Shown here in pieces: positions 6,653 to 12,925 of a stretch of 14,789 bases of DNA. The position numbers and the translations under genes were made by a program. This DNA comes from DASQVO01 sp035640715 (GTDB lineage: Bacteria > Actinomycetota > Actinomycetes > Streptosporangiales > Streptosporangiaceae): assembly GCA_035640715.1 (NCBI GenBank), contig DASQVO010000230.1, positions 1-14,789 of the forward strand. Direction: 5' to 3'. Positions within the stretch are counted from its first letter, which is position 1; each line of letters begins with the position of its first letter. The notes below the pieces were generated by a model. That model was not told the DNA's origin, did not search any database, and saw only the letters and a list, made by a program, of their open reading frames with translations.

Positions 6653-8331
6653 CGGCGCCGGTAGCCGAGCGAGGGGCGGCGCGGCAGTCAGGCACGGGAA
6701 TCGGCCGGGCTGCCCTCGTCATCGGCGTGCTCACCGTGCTGTCCGGGATCGCCGGCTTCGGCCGCGAGCTCGTTTTCGCGCATACCGTCACCGCCAGCTG
6801 CGTCGGCACCGCCTACATGACCGCCAACCAGGTGCCGAACATCATCTACGACATCATGCTCGGCGGCGCCCTTACCAGCGCGGTAGTGCCGGTGCTGGCA
6901 GGCCCGGCGGCGCGCTCGGCTGATACAGCCGGCGACGGGCCCGCGCAGACCCGCGTGATCGCATCCGCGCTGCTGACCTGGACGACAGCCCTGCTGGTAC
7001 CCGCGGCCGTCGTGATCGCGCTCGTGGCCGGGCCCGTTACCGCGCTGCTCATCCCGGCCGCGCACGGGTGCGGGCATGCCGCCACGCTCGCCGTCAGCGC
7101 CCGCATGCTCGCGGCCTTCGCCCCGCAGATCCCGCTGTACGGCATCGCGGTGGTCCTGTACGGAATCCTGCAGTCGCACCGCCGTTTCACCGCCCCCGCG
7201 CTGGCGCCGGTGCTGTCCAGCGTCGTCGTGGCGGGCGCCTACGCCGGATTCGAAGCCCTCGGCAACGGCTACCAGAATCGCCCCGGCGCGCTTCCTGGCA
7301 GTGCCGAGCTGGTTCTGTCACTGGGCACGACGGCGGGCGTGGCGGCCCTCGCTCTCACCGCCGGCATCCCCGTCGGCAGGCTGAGGCTAGGCCTCCGGCC
7401 GACGCTCCGGTTCCCGGAAGGAGTAGCCGCCCGGGTGCGGAGCCTCGCGGCGGTGGGCGTGATCACGCTGATCGCCCAGGACCTGTCATCGGTCGCGGCG
7501 ATCGTGCTCGCCAACGGCCACGGCGGCAGCGGGGCGCTCGTGCTCTACAGCTATGGCTGGCAGGTCTTCTTCCTGGTCTACGCGGGGCTTGCGGTGCCGG
7601 TCGTGACAAGCGCGTTCCCCGTGCTGTCCGCGCAGGCCGGCGACGGGGCGGAGGCCTCGCGCGCGGAATTCGATCAGACCAGCGCCACCGCGACCCGCAC
7701 CGTCACGCTGATGTCCTGGCTGGGGGCCGCGGTGCTGGCCGGCACCTGCCTGCCCCTCGCGCGCGTGTTCGCCACCCGCGACACCGCGCAGGCCAGTCAG
7801 CTTGCCGCCGCGCTCGCCGCGTTCGCGCCGGGCCTTGCTGGCTACGGGCTGATGGCGAGCCTGTCACGGATCATGTTCGCCGCCGGGCGCAGCCGGGAGA
7901 GCGCCGCCGCGGTCATCGGCGGCTGGCTGCTGGTCATCGCGGCTGACATCGCCATCGTCCCGTTCGTTCCGCGCTCCTGGGTGGTGCCTGCCCTCGGTCT
8001 CGGTACCACGATCGGCCTGTCCGCCGCCGGGATCGCCCTCTTCGCCACGGTGGCCCGCTCCCAATGCCGCTCCGCCCTGCGCGGCGTCCCCCGCGCGGCG
8101 CTCGCCGGGCTGGCCGGCGGGATCGCCGGCGCAGCGGCGGGGACGGGGGTCTCCGCGGCGGTACCGGTGCGCGGGTTCGTGCTGAACGCCGCGGTCACGC
8201 TGCTGGCCGCCGCCGTCGCCGCGCTGACGTTTCTCGCCGTGGCCGCCGTAACCGACGGCGGTGACCTGCGGGCCCTCGCCAGGCAGCTGCGCGGCCGGGC
8301 ACGCTGGCGGCTTAACAAGGCACAAGTATGA
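6649..8331 (+). CDS. MurJ/MviN-like lipid-linked saccharide flippase
   Basis: This 560-aa polytopic protein belongs to the MOP superfamily, MurJ branch. About 14 hydrophobic segments are visible, from VIGVLTVLSG near the N-terminus onward. The opening SGIAGFGRELVFAHTV and VPNIIYDIMLGGALTSAVVP correspond to the conserved MurJ first helices. The second segment reads IIYDIMLGG where E. coli MurJ has LLRRIFAEG, so an arginine pair needed for lipid II transport there is absent. It may therefore be a paralogue flipping another lipid-linked sugar, perhaps the product of the upstream phosphoglycosyltransferase. GTG at 6649 overlaps the previous stop as GTGA. Its own stop overlaps the next mini-ORF as ATGA. 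Confidence 0.85.
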   Translation: MTAPVAERGAARQSGTGIGRAALVIGVLTVLSGIAGFGRELVFAHTVTASCVGTAYMTANQVPNIIYDIMLGGALTSAVVPVLAGPAARSADTAGDGPAQTRVIASALLTWTTALLVPAAVVIALVAGPVTALLIPAAHGCGHAATLAVSARMLAAFAPQIPLYGIAVVLYGILQSHRRFTAPALAPVLSSVVVAGAYAGFEALGNGYQNRPGALPGSAELVLSLGTTAGVAALALTAGIPVGRLRLGLRPTLRFPEGVAARVRSLAAVGVITLIAQDLSSVAAIVLANGHGGSGALVLYSYGWQVFFLVYAGLAVPVVTSAFPVLSAQAGDGAEASRAEFDQTSATATRTVTLMSWLGAAVLAGTCLPLARVFATRDTAQASQLAAALAAFAPGLAGYGLMASLSRIMFAAGRSRESAAAVIGGWLLVIAADIAIVPFVPRSWVVPALGLGTTIGLSAAGIALFATVARSQCRSALRGVPRAALAGLAGGIAGAAAGTGVSAAVPVRGFVLNAAVTLLAAAVAALTFLAVAAVTDGGDLRALARQLRGRARWRLNKAQV

Positions 8332-8387
8332 GCGCGCTGGAGGGGCGCGGCAGGGCGGCCCGGAAGCGAGCGGGAGGCACCGCATAA
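8328..8387 (+). CDS. Possible 19-aa basic mini-ORF bridging the flippase and glycosyltransferase genes
   Basis: ATG at 8328 overlaps the flippase stop as ATGA and has AAGG (8317-8320) 7 nt upstream, a good ribosome site. The frame encodes a 19-residue Arg/Gly/Ala-rich peptide and stops with TAA at 8385-8387. The AAGGG that serves the glycosyltransferase GTG at 8396 overlaps this stop. Every other junction in the operon is an overlap, so translating this ORF would carry ribosomes across the 64-nt gap. It may act only as a coupling device. No homology is known to me, and short GC-rich frames arise by chance. Confidence 0.35.
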   Translation: MSALEGRGRAARKRAGGTA

Positions 8388-8395
8388 GGGCGCGA

Positions 8396-9646
8396 GTGAA
8401 GGTCGCGTTCGTGCTCGGCACGACGACGGGCGGCACGGGACGGCACGTGCGGATGCTCGCGGCCGGATGCGCGGCACGCGGCATCCCGGCCGTGGTACTC
8501 GGGCCGGAGAAGACGCAGCGGGACTTCGCGTTCGGCGGGAGCGGCGGCGCTGGCGTCGTGTTCGAGGCGGTGGAGTTCGGCGACAGGCCGCGTGTCGCGC
8601 GGGACGGGCATGCGGTGCTCCGGCTCCGCCGCCTGATCGCCGCCTACGGCGCTGATGTCGTGCACGCGCATGGGCTGCGGGCGGGTGCGCTGACTGCCAT
8701 CGCGCTCGCGTTCGGGCCGCCCGGCAGGCGAGCGCCGCTGGTGGTCACGGTGCACAACGCCCCGCCGTCGGCGGGTGCGGCCGGCGCGATCTACCAGGTG
8801 CTGGAACTGGTCGTCGCGCGGAACGCGGCCGCTGTCCTGTGCGTCTCACCCGATCTCGAGAAGCGGATGCGGCGGGCCGGAGCCCGTGACGTTGGCCGCG
8901 CCGTGGTCCCCGCGCCAGCGCGGGGGGCGGGCGCAGTCCCGGCTGATGCGGTCGACGGGGTCAGGAGAGAGCTCGGGATCGGCGGCAGGGACACGGGGGC
9001 TGGCGGGGGAGCGGAGACCGGGGACGTGGAGGCCGGGAACGCAGAGGCTGACGGGGACGCGCAGGCCGGCGGAGGTGCGGGGAAACGGCCGCTGGTCCTT
9101 GCGGCCGGGCGGCTCGCCCCTCAGAAGGGGTTCGCCGGCCTGCTGGAGGCGGCGCGGCAATGGCAGGACCTCAGCCCGCCGCCGCTGCTCGCCATCGCCG
9201 GCACTGGCCCGCTCGCGGGGACGCTGGCCGGCGTGGCCGCGCCGCTCGGGCCGGCGGTGCGCTTCCTCGGCCAGCGGGACGATGTCCCTGCCTTGCTGGC
9301 CGCCGCTGATCTTTTCGTCGTGCCCAGCGTGTGGGAGGGTCAGCCGCTCGTCCTCCAGGAGGCCCTGCGTGCCGGCCGGCCCATCGTGGCGACCCGGGCC
9401 GGCGGCATCCCCGATCTCACCGGTGAGGACGCGGCCCTGCTCGTCCGGCCCGGTGACCCGGATGAGCTCGCCGCGGCCGTCCGCCGCGTGCTGACCGACG
9501 GCGGTCTCGCGCGCCGTCTCTGCGCGGCCGCCCTGGAGCGCGCGCGCACCCTTCCCACGGAGGACGACGCCGTCGAAGCAGCGCTGGCCGTCTACCGCCG
9601 CCTCACCGCCGCCGCGCAACTGACGAGCGGTGACCAAGCCGACTGA
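8396..9646 (+). CDS. GT4-family GT-B glycosyltransferase
   Basis: This is a cytoplasmic retaining glycosyltransferase of 416 aa. The N-terminal Rossmann domain begins VKVAFVLGTTTGGTGRHVRM, followed by DVVHAHGLRAGALTA (about 87-101) and VTVHNAPPS. The C-terminal nucleotide-sugar domain has AGRLAPQKG (237-245), GTGP, and the E-x7-E signature in WEGQPLVLQEALRAGRPIVA (Glu314, Glu322). Between the domains lies a Gly/Asp/Glu/Ala-rich linker (about 195-230), longer than usual. I chose the GTG at 8396 because the protein then begins directly with the first beta strand, with AAGGG 5 nt upstream; 45 further codons are open upstream but read through the flippase end. As last gene of the steA operon it probably adds a sugar to the lipid-linked product. 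Acceptor and donor are unknown. Confidence 0.87.
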   Translation: MKVAFVLGTTTGGTGRHVRMLAAGCAARGIPAVVLGPEKTQRDFAFGGSGGAGVVFEAVEFGDRPRVARDGHAVLRLRRLIAAYGADVVHAHGLRAGALTAIALAFGPPGRRAPLVVTVHNAPPSAGAAGAIYQVLELVVARNAAAVLCVSPDLEKRMRRAGARDVGRAVVPAPARGAGAVPADAVDGVRRELGIGGRDTGAGGGAETGDVEAGNAEADGDAQAGGGAGKRPLVLAAGRLAPQKGFAGLLEAARQWQDLSPPPLLAIAGTGPLAGTLAGVAAPLGPAVRFLGQRDDVPALLAAADLFVVPSVWEGQPLVLQEALRAGRPIVATRAGGIPDLTGEDAALLVRPGDPDELAAAVRRVLTDGGLARRLCAAALERARTLPTEDDAVEAALAVYRRLTAAAQLTSGDQAD

Positions 9647-9755
9647 AAGGCTGGTCCCGCTCTGCCGCGGGCGTGTCTTTCATGATCCTGGGTGGCTTGC
9701 CACTAGATGCGCGGTCTTCGGCCCACGATCAGTGCGGGGCCAGGGTTGGCCGTCG

Positions 9756-10925
9756 TCAGGCGGGGCGGGCGGCGGGGAGCCAGTCGCCGGCGATCTGCTG
9801 GGCGAGCTTTTCGAGGAGCGGCCCGGCGTTCGTCATGCAGGACTGCACGTCCGGCTCGATGTCGGTGAGGGCGTAGGCGGCGGCGATGCCGGCGCGGGTC
9901 AGCAGGGCGGCGTCGAGTGAGCAGCGGCCCGCGACTGCCACCACCGGCGTTCCGGGGGAGGCGGCCGTGGTCGCCCGGGCGACGCCGGCCGGCGCCTTGC
10001 CGCGCAGAGTCTGCGTGTCCAGGGCCCCCTCTCCCGTGACGACCAGGCTGGCGCCGGCGACGCGGCGGCCGAAGGAGAGCAGGTCGAGCATGACCTCGAT
10101 GCCCGGGCGCATCCGCGCGTTCAGGAACGCCAGCGCGGCGAAGCCGAGGCCGCCGGCGGCGCCCGCCCCCGCCTGATCCCGGAACCGGGCTGTCCTCACC
10201 TGGTCCCCGGACCGGGCCTGGCCCAGCGCCGCCTCGGCGATGTCCGCCCAGCGGGCGAGCCCCTCCTCAAGGACTGCCACATCGGCCGCGGAGGCACCCT
10301 TCTGCGGGCCGTAGACGGCTGCGGCCCCCTCCGGGCCGAGCAGCGGGTTGTCCACGTCGCTGGCGAGGAGCACGTCGACGCCGGACAGGTCGCGCATGCC
10401 TGTCATGTCGAGGTGGTGCAGTGCGGTGAGCGCCGCGCCGCCAGGCGCGATCTCCCGGCCGGCGGCATCGAGCAGGCGGCCGCCAAGGGCGCGCACCAGC
10501 CCGGCACCCCCGTCGGTCGTCGCGACACCGCCGAGGCCGAGCACGATCCGGCGGGCGCCCATGTCGACCGCGGCCGCGATGAGCTCGCCGACGCCATGAC
10601 TGGTCGCGGTCAGCGGCAGGGGGTGCCCGCCCGGAAGCCTGCTGAGGCCGCAGGCCTGCGCCGACTCGATGACGGCCACATCGCCGGAGATCGCGAATGC
10701 CGCGCTGACCGGCTCACTGGCCGGCCCGCGGACGCTGATCCCGGCTCGGCGGTAGCCCGCCGCGACGGCGGCGTCCACCGTGCCGTCCCCGCCGTCGGCG
10801 ACCGGGAACTCGTCCGTCACGACGCCCGGCACCGCCGCCGCGAGGCCCCTGGCCACGTGCGCGGCAACCTCCGGAGCGGTCAGCGTGCCCTTGAACTTGT
10901 CCGGAGCTATAAGTACACAACCCAT
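9756..10925 (-). CDS. Glycerate kinase (type 1, GarK/GlxK family)
   Basis: The enzyme phosphorylates D-glycerate with ATP, feeding photorespiratory-type or glyoxylate-derived glycerate into glycolysis. The 389-aa protein opens MGCVLIAPDKFKGTLTA, the family N-terminus. PVADGGDGTVDA, GLGGVATTDGGAGLVRALGG, LLASDVDNPLLG, VYGPQKGA and VVTGEGALDTQTLRGKAPAG follow, all in family order, and the length is usual. ATG at 10925 is chosen because it places LIAPDKFKG at the N-terminus; an upstream extension to 11006 would overlap the recombinase. AGGCAGG precedes the ATG. The first codons (TGT GTA CTT ATA GCT) are A/T-ended, unlike the rest of the gene. It converges on the glycosyltransferase and diverges from the recombinase, with only 45 bp to hold its promoter. 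Confidence 0.93.
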   Translation of the reverse strand: MGCVLIAPDKFKGTLTAPEVAAHVARGLAAAVPGVVTDEFPVADGGDGTVDAAVAAGYRRAGISVRGPASEPVSAAFAISGDVAVIESAQACGLSRLPGGHPLPLTATSHGVGELIAAAVDMGARRIVLGLGGVATTDGGAGLVRALGGRLLDAAGREIAPGGAALTALHHLDMTGMRDLSGVDVLLASDVDNPLLGPEGAAAVYGPQKGASAADVAVLEEGLARWADIAEAALGQARSGDQVRTARFRDQAGAGAAGGLGFAALAFLNARMRPGIEVMLDLLSFGRRVAGASLVVTGEGALDTQTLRGKAPAGVARATTAASPGTPVVAVAGRCSLDAALLTRAGIAAAYALTDIEPDVQSCMTNAGPLLEKLAQQIAGDWLPAARPA

Positions 10926-10970
10926 GTCAGCCTGCCTGACCTGGGGCGGCAATGCAGTGGAGGAAGCAGG

Positions 10971-11750
10971 ATGGCGAGAGTTCTCGGGACCACCAGACTC
11001 AGTCACGACACTGATTCAAGCACGTCGATAGAGCGGCAGCGCGAGTCAATCGAGGCATGGGCCAAGGCGCACGGGCACACGGTGGTGGCCATCACCGAAG
11101 ACACCGACATGTCCGGGGGCATCGCCCCGCAGGACCGTGACGACCTTGGCCCGTGGCTGACCGACCGGGCCAAGCTCGCGCAGTGGGACATCCTCTGCGT
11201 TGCCAAGCTGGACCGGCTGACCCGTTCAGTGCGCGACTTTGACGATCTGCGCATCTGGGCAGACGAGCACGGTAAGACCATCGCATCGGTGGCCGGGTCG
11301 CTGGACCTGTCCACGAGCACCGGGCGGATGTTCGCCAACCTGCTCGCGATGTTCGCTCAGTTCGAACGCGAGAGGATGTCTGAGCGGCGCGCAGAGGCAT
11401 CGAGGAAGCTCTACTCGCGCGGCGGGTACAACGGCGGCTTGCACGCCAAGCGCCGCGTGCTGATCGATGCCGGCGTCAGGACCGAAGCCCGGCGCGAGGT
11501 ACGGGACACAGCGGAACCCTTGACCGACCGGTGGATGTCTCTGTCCAGCGACCACGAGCGCGGGGCGCTGCTCCGGTCGATGCGATACCGGATCATGGCC
11601 AGGAAAACCGGGCCGGGCAAGGTGCGTATCCGGCTCCAGCAGGTGCGGGACGGCGACTTCCGGCACTGGACGGAGATGGTGGACGAGATGGACGAACTCA
11701 CGGATCAAACTGAGCAGGCCGACCTGCGGAACCTGGCCTGGAACGCCTGA
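10971..11750 (+). CDS. Serine recombinase lacking the Recombinase and zinc-ribbon domains
   Basis: The first ~155 residues of this 259-aa protein form a serine-recombinase catalytic domain. RLSHDTDSSTSIERQR carries the nucleophile Ser11 and Arg9; AKLDRLTRSVRDF (78-90) supplies catalytic arginines; GRMFANLLAMFAQFERERMSERR (118-140) starts the long E-helix. Serine integrases of actinobacterial elements usually follow with GG-x-PYGY, a Recombinase domain and a Cys zinc ribbon, reaching 450-600 aa. Here SRGGYNGG passes straight into a tail (about 190-259: LTDRWMSLSSDHERGALLRS) resembling the far C-terminus of such proteins. It could be an in-frame deletion product or a natural short form. ATG 10971 has GGAGG at 10959-10963. 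A strong hairpin follows the stop. Confidence 0.85.
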   Translation: MARVLGTTRLSHDTDSSTSIERQRESIEAWAKAHGHTVVAITEDTDMSGGIAPQDRDDLGPWLTDRAKLAQWDILCVAKLDRLTRSVRDFDDLRIWADEHGKTIASVAGSLDLSTSTGRMFANLLAMFAQFERERMSERRAEASRKLYSRGGYNGGLHAKRRVLIDAGVRTEARREVRDTAEPLTDRWMSLSSDHERGALLRSMRYRIMARKTGPGKVRIRLQQVRDGDFRHWTEMVDEMDELTDQTEQADLRNLAWNA

Positions 11751-11756
11751 CCAGCA

Positions 11757-11809
11757 CATAGAACAGCCCCGATGCCCTCCCCGCCCATGGGCACCGGGGC
11801 TGTTCTATG
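11757..11809. terminator. Strong bidirectional hairpin terminator
   Basis: CATAGAACAGCCCCG (11757-11771) pairs perfectly with CGGGGCTGTTCTATG (11795-11809). One mismatch and TGCCC/GGGCA extend the stem, giving about 20 pairs around an 11-nt loop. It sits between the converging recombinase and the 74-aa gene, whose stop codon lies inside the right arm. There is no clear T-run, as is common in actinobacteria. Confidence 0.8.
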
Positions 11810-12029
11810 CGTCCTGGCGCGAGACTCGCTCCTCCAGGGCGTCCAGGAGGTCGCGAAGTTCCGGATAGTCGTGCAGCTCGTCGCCAATCACGGCATTCAC
11901 CGCGTGCCAGCTCCAGGGGTCGCGTTCGCACCAGATAGCCCAATGTGGATGCTGCACCTCGAACCTGTTTCTTCGCACCACCTGATCGACAGGTTCATCC
12001 TTCTCGGCTCCAAACACCGGCCCGTTCAT
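11805..12029 (-). CDS. Small hypothetical protein of the accessory region (74 aa)
   Basis: I do not recognise a named family. The ATG at 12029 has an excellent ribosome site, AGGAGGAG, 5 nt upstream, and the TAG stop lies within the hairpin terminator, so the gene is well framed. The protein is soluble, acidic and Trp-rich: HPHWAIWCERDPWSWHA (about 28-44) followed by a Leu/Glu-rich C-terminal helix PELRDLLDALEERV. Short proteins with a W-x-I-W core are common beside regulators in actinobacterial mobile elements; the resemblance is from memory only. It is transcribed divergently from the GntR gene across a shared, repeat-rich promoter region, so the two are probably co-regulated. Confidence 0.7.
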   Translation of the reverse strand: MNGPVFGAEKDEPVDQVVRRNRFEVQHPHWAIWCERDPWSWHAVNAVIGDELHDYPELRDLLDALEERVSRQDA

Positions 12030-12074
12030 CCGGTCTCCTCCTGAGCGCCACTAGCTGAACACGTAAGCCTAAGT

Positions 12075-12142
12075 GTCGTAGGCGATGTCGGTAATGTCGG
12101 CAACGTAGGCGACATAATCGCAGGTCAGGCGATGTCTACGAT
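12075..12142. promoter_or_regulatory. Divergent promoter and repeat operators between the 74-aa gene and gntR
   Basis: AGGCGA occurs three times (from 12080, 12107 and 12127). CGTAGGCGA is shared by the first two copies (12077-12085, 12104-12112), and AGGCGATGTC by the first and third (12080-12089, 12127-12136). ATGTCGG is repeated 9 bp apart (12085, 12094). For the minus strand, TTGCCG (12103-12098) and TACGAC (12080-12075) are spaced 17 bp, a plausible -35/-10. For the plus strand, TACGAT (12137-12142) lies 6 nt before the gntR GTG. Each repeat touches one of these elements, as expected for autorepression by the GntR protein. Confidence 0.55.
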
Positions 12143-12148
12143 GAGCAC

Positions 12149-12403
12149 GTGTCGCTACCGGACAAGAGGTCGAGAATCGACCACCGACAGCCGCGCCTGC
12201 TGTGGCGTCAGGTTTATGACGACCTGCGCGCGGAGATCGAGTCCGGGGAGCTTCAGCCGGATGCCCGGCTGCCAGGCGAGTTTGAGCTGGCTGAGCAGTA
12301 CGGTGTGAGCCGCGACACGATCCGGCGGGCGATCCAAGAGCTTGTGTCAGAAGATCGGCTCGTGGTGCTCCACGGCCGGGGGACGTTCGTCAGGAAGCAG
12401 TGA
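12149..12403 (+). CDS. GntR-family transcriptional regulator, DNA-binding domain only
   Basis: The 84-aa protein is a complete GntR winged helix-turn-helix with no effector domain. LLWRQVYDDLRAEIESGEL (18-35) and ARLPGEFELAEQYGVSRDTI (39-58), with RRAIQELVSEDRL next, form the recognition-helix region; HGRGTFV (75-81) is the wing. Such short GntR proteins control integrated elements and small operons in actinobacteria. The GTG at 12149 lacks a Shine-Dalgarno sequence but lies 6 nt after a TACGAT -10-like hexamer, so the mRNA may be leaderless. An overlapping ATG at 12141 is in another frame. The likely targets are the repeats upstream and the divergent 74-aa gene. A hairpin follows 48 nt after the stop. 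Confidence 0.88.
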   Translation: MSLPDKRSRIDHRQPRLLWRQVYDDLRAEIESGELQPDARLPGEFELAEQYGVSRDTIRRAIQELVSEDRLVVLHGRGTFVRKQ

Positions 12404-12450
12404 CTACACCTGCGGCCGGCGGATAGTTGCGGTGCGCCCCTCTACGTAAA

Positions 12451-12480
12451 GCGCCCCGCCAGCCGTAGCCAGCGGGGCGC
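12451..12480. terminator. Hairpin terminator between gntR and the membrane-protein gene
   Basis: GCGCCCCGC (12451-12459) pairs perfectly with GCGGGGCGC (12472-12480) around a 12-nt loop. It lies between genes converging from both sides. On the minus strand the stem is followed by TTTACGTAG, a short T-run, so termination of the minus-strand gene is favoured; it can also serve gntR. Confidence 0.75.
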
Positions 12481-12493
12481 ATCATCCAGAACG

Positions 12494-12925
12494 CTAGGAA
12501 CACTTCACGCTCACGTCGGTGACGTACTGTGCGCCTTCTTTCGTGATGGTCAGGTTGTCCACGAACGTCGTTGTCGCGCCCGGCGCCATTGATCCCTTGA
12601 GCGTGGCGACGTCGACTCCGCTGTAAGCGCCGGATGGGTCCTGGGCCTGAATGGTGCACGACGGCGTCCCGGCCTTCTTGCCCATGTTGGCGACGTGGAC
12701 GGCCACGGCCAGGTCGGCCGGGTTGATCACGGTGCCCCCGTCGGCGCTGGCGTGGTAGGTGGTGCCACCGCCCGGGGCGGCGATGGTGATCGCGAGGGCG
12801 ATGACCACAAGCACGACGAAGGCACCGAGTCTGGGGTGGCGCTGGCGCGATGACGACCTAGGCGACGGAGCCGGGGACGGCGGTTTCCATCTGGTCGCTC
12901 GCGGGGGGCTGCTCCGGGGCGTCAT
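12494..12925 (-). CDS. Small membrane-anchored protein with extracytoplasmic domain, overlapping the upstream glycosyltransferase gene
   Basis: I do not recognise a named family. The frame encodes a basic, Pro/Ser/Arg-rich cytoplasmic N-terminus and one membrane helix (GAFVVLVVIALAITIAA). An outside domain of about 80 residues ends NLTITKEGAQYVTDVSVKCS, with two cysteines (CTIQAQDPSG and the final KCS) that could form a disulfide. The domain resembles a beta-rich, FxLYD-like adhesion or accessory fold; that is only an impression. The start is uncertain. ATG 12925 gives about 143 aa and a 68-bp overlap with the glycosyltransferase gene; GTG codons nearer the helix would cut the overlap but remove the basic N-terminus. 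The two genes are probably cotranscribed. Confidence 0.65.
   Translation of the reverse strand: MTPRSSPPRATRWKPPSPAPSPRSSSRQRHPRLGAFVVLVVIALAITIAAPGGGTTYHASADGGTVINPADLAVAVHVANMGKKAGTPSCTIQAQDPSGAYSGVDVATLKGSMAPGATTTFVDNLTITKEGAQYVTDVSVKCS

Noticed and set aside
8396..9646. GT4 glycosyltransferase as the selenosugar synthase SenB of a selenoneine pathway
   Set aside because: It is more than 5 kb from selD, on the other strand and at the end of the steA operon, with ordinary GT4 motifs; nothing links it to selenium.
9692..9741. Small inverted repeats GTGGC/GCCAC and GGCCC/GGGCC between the converging GT4 and glycerate kinase genes
   Set aside because: Arms are only 5 bp, without a T-run; in DNA this GC-rich such repeats are expected by chance, so I do not call a terminator.
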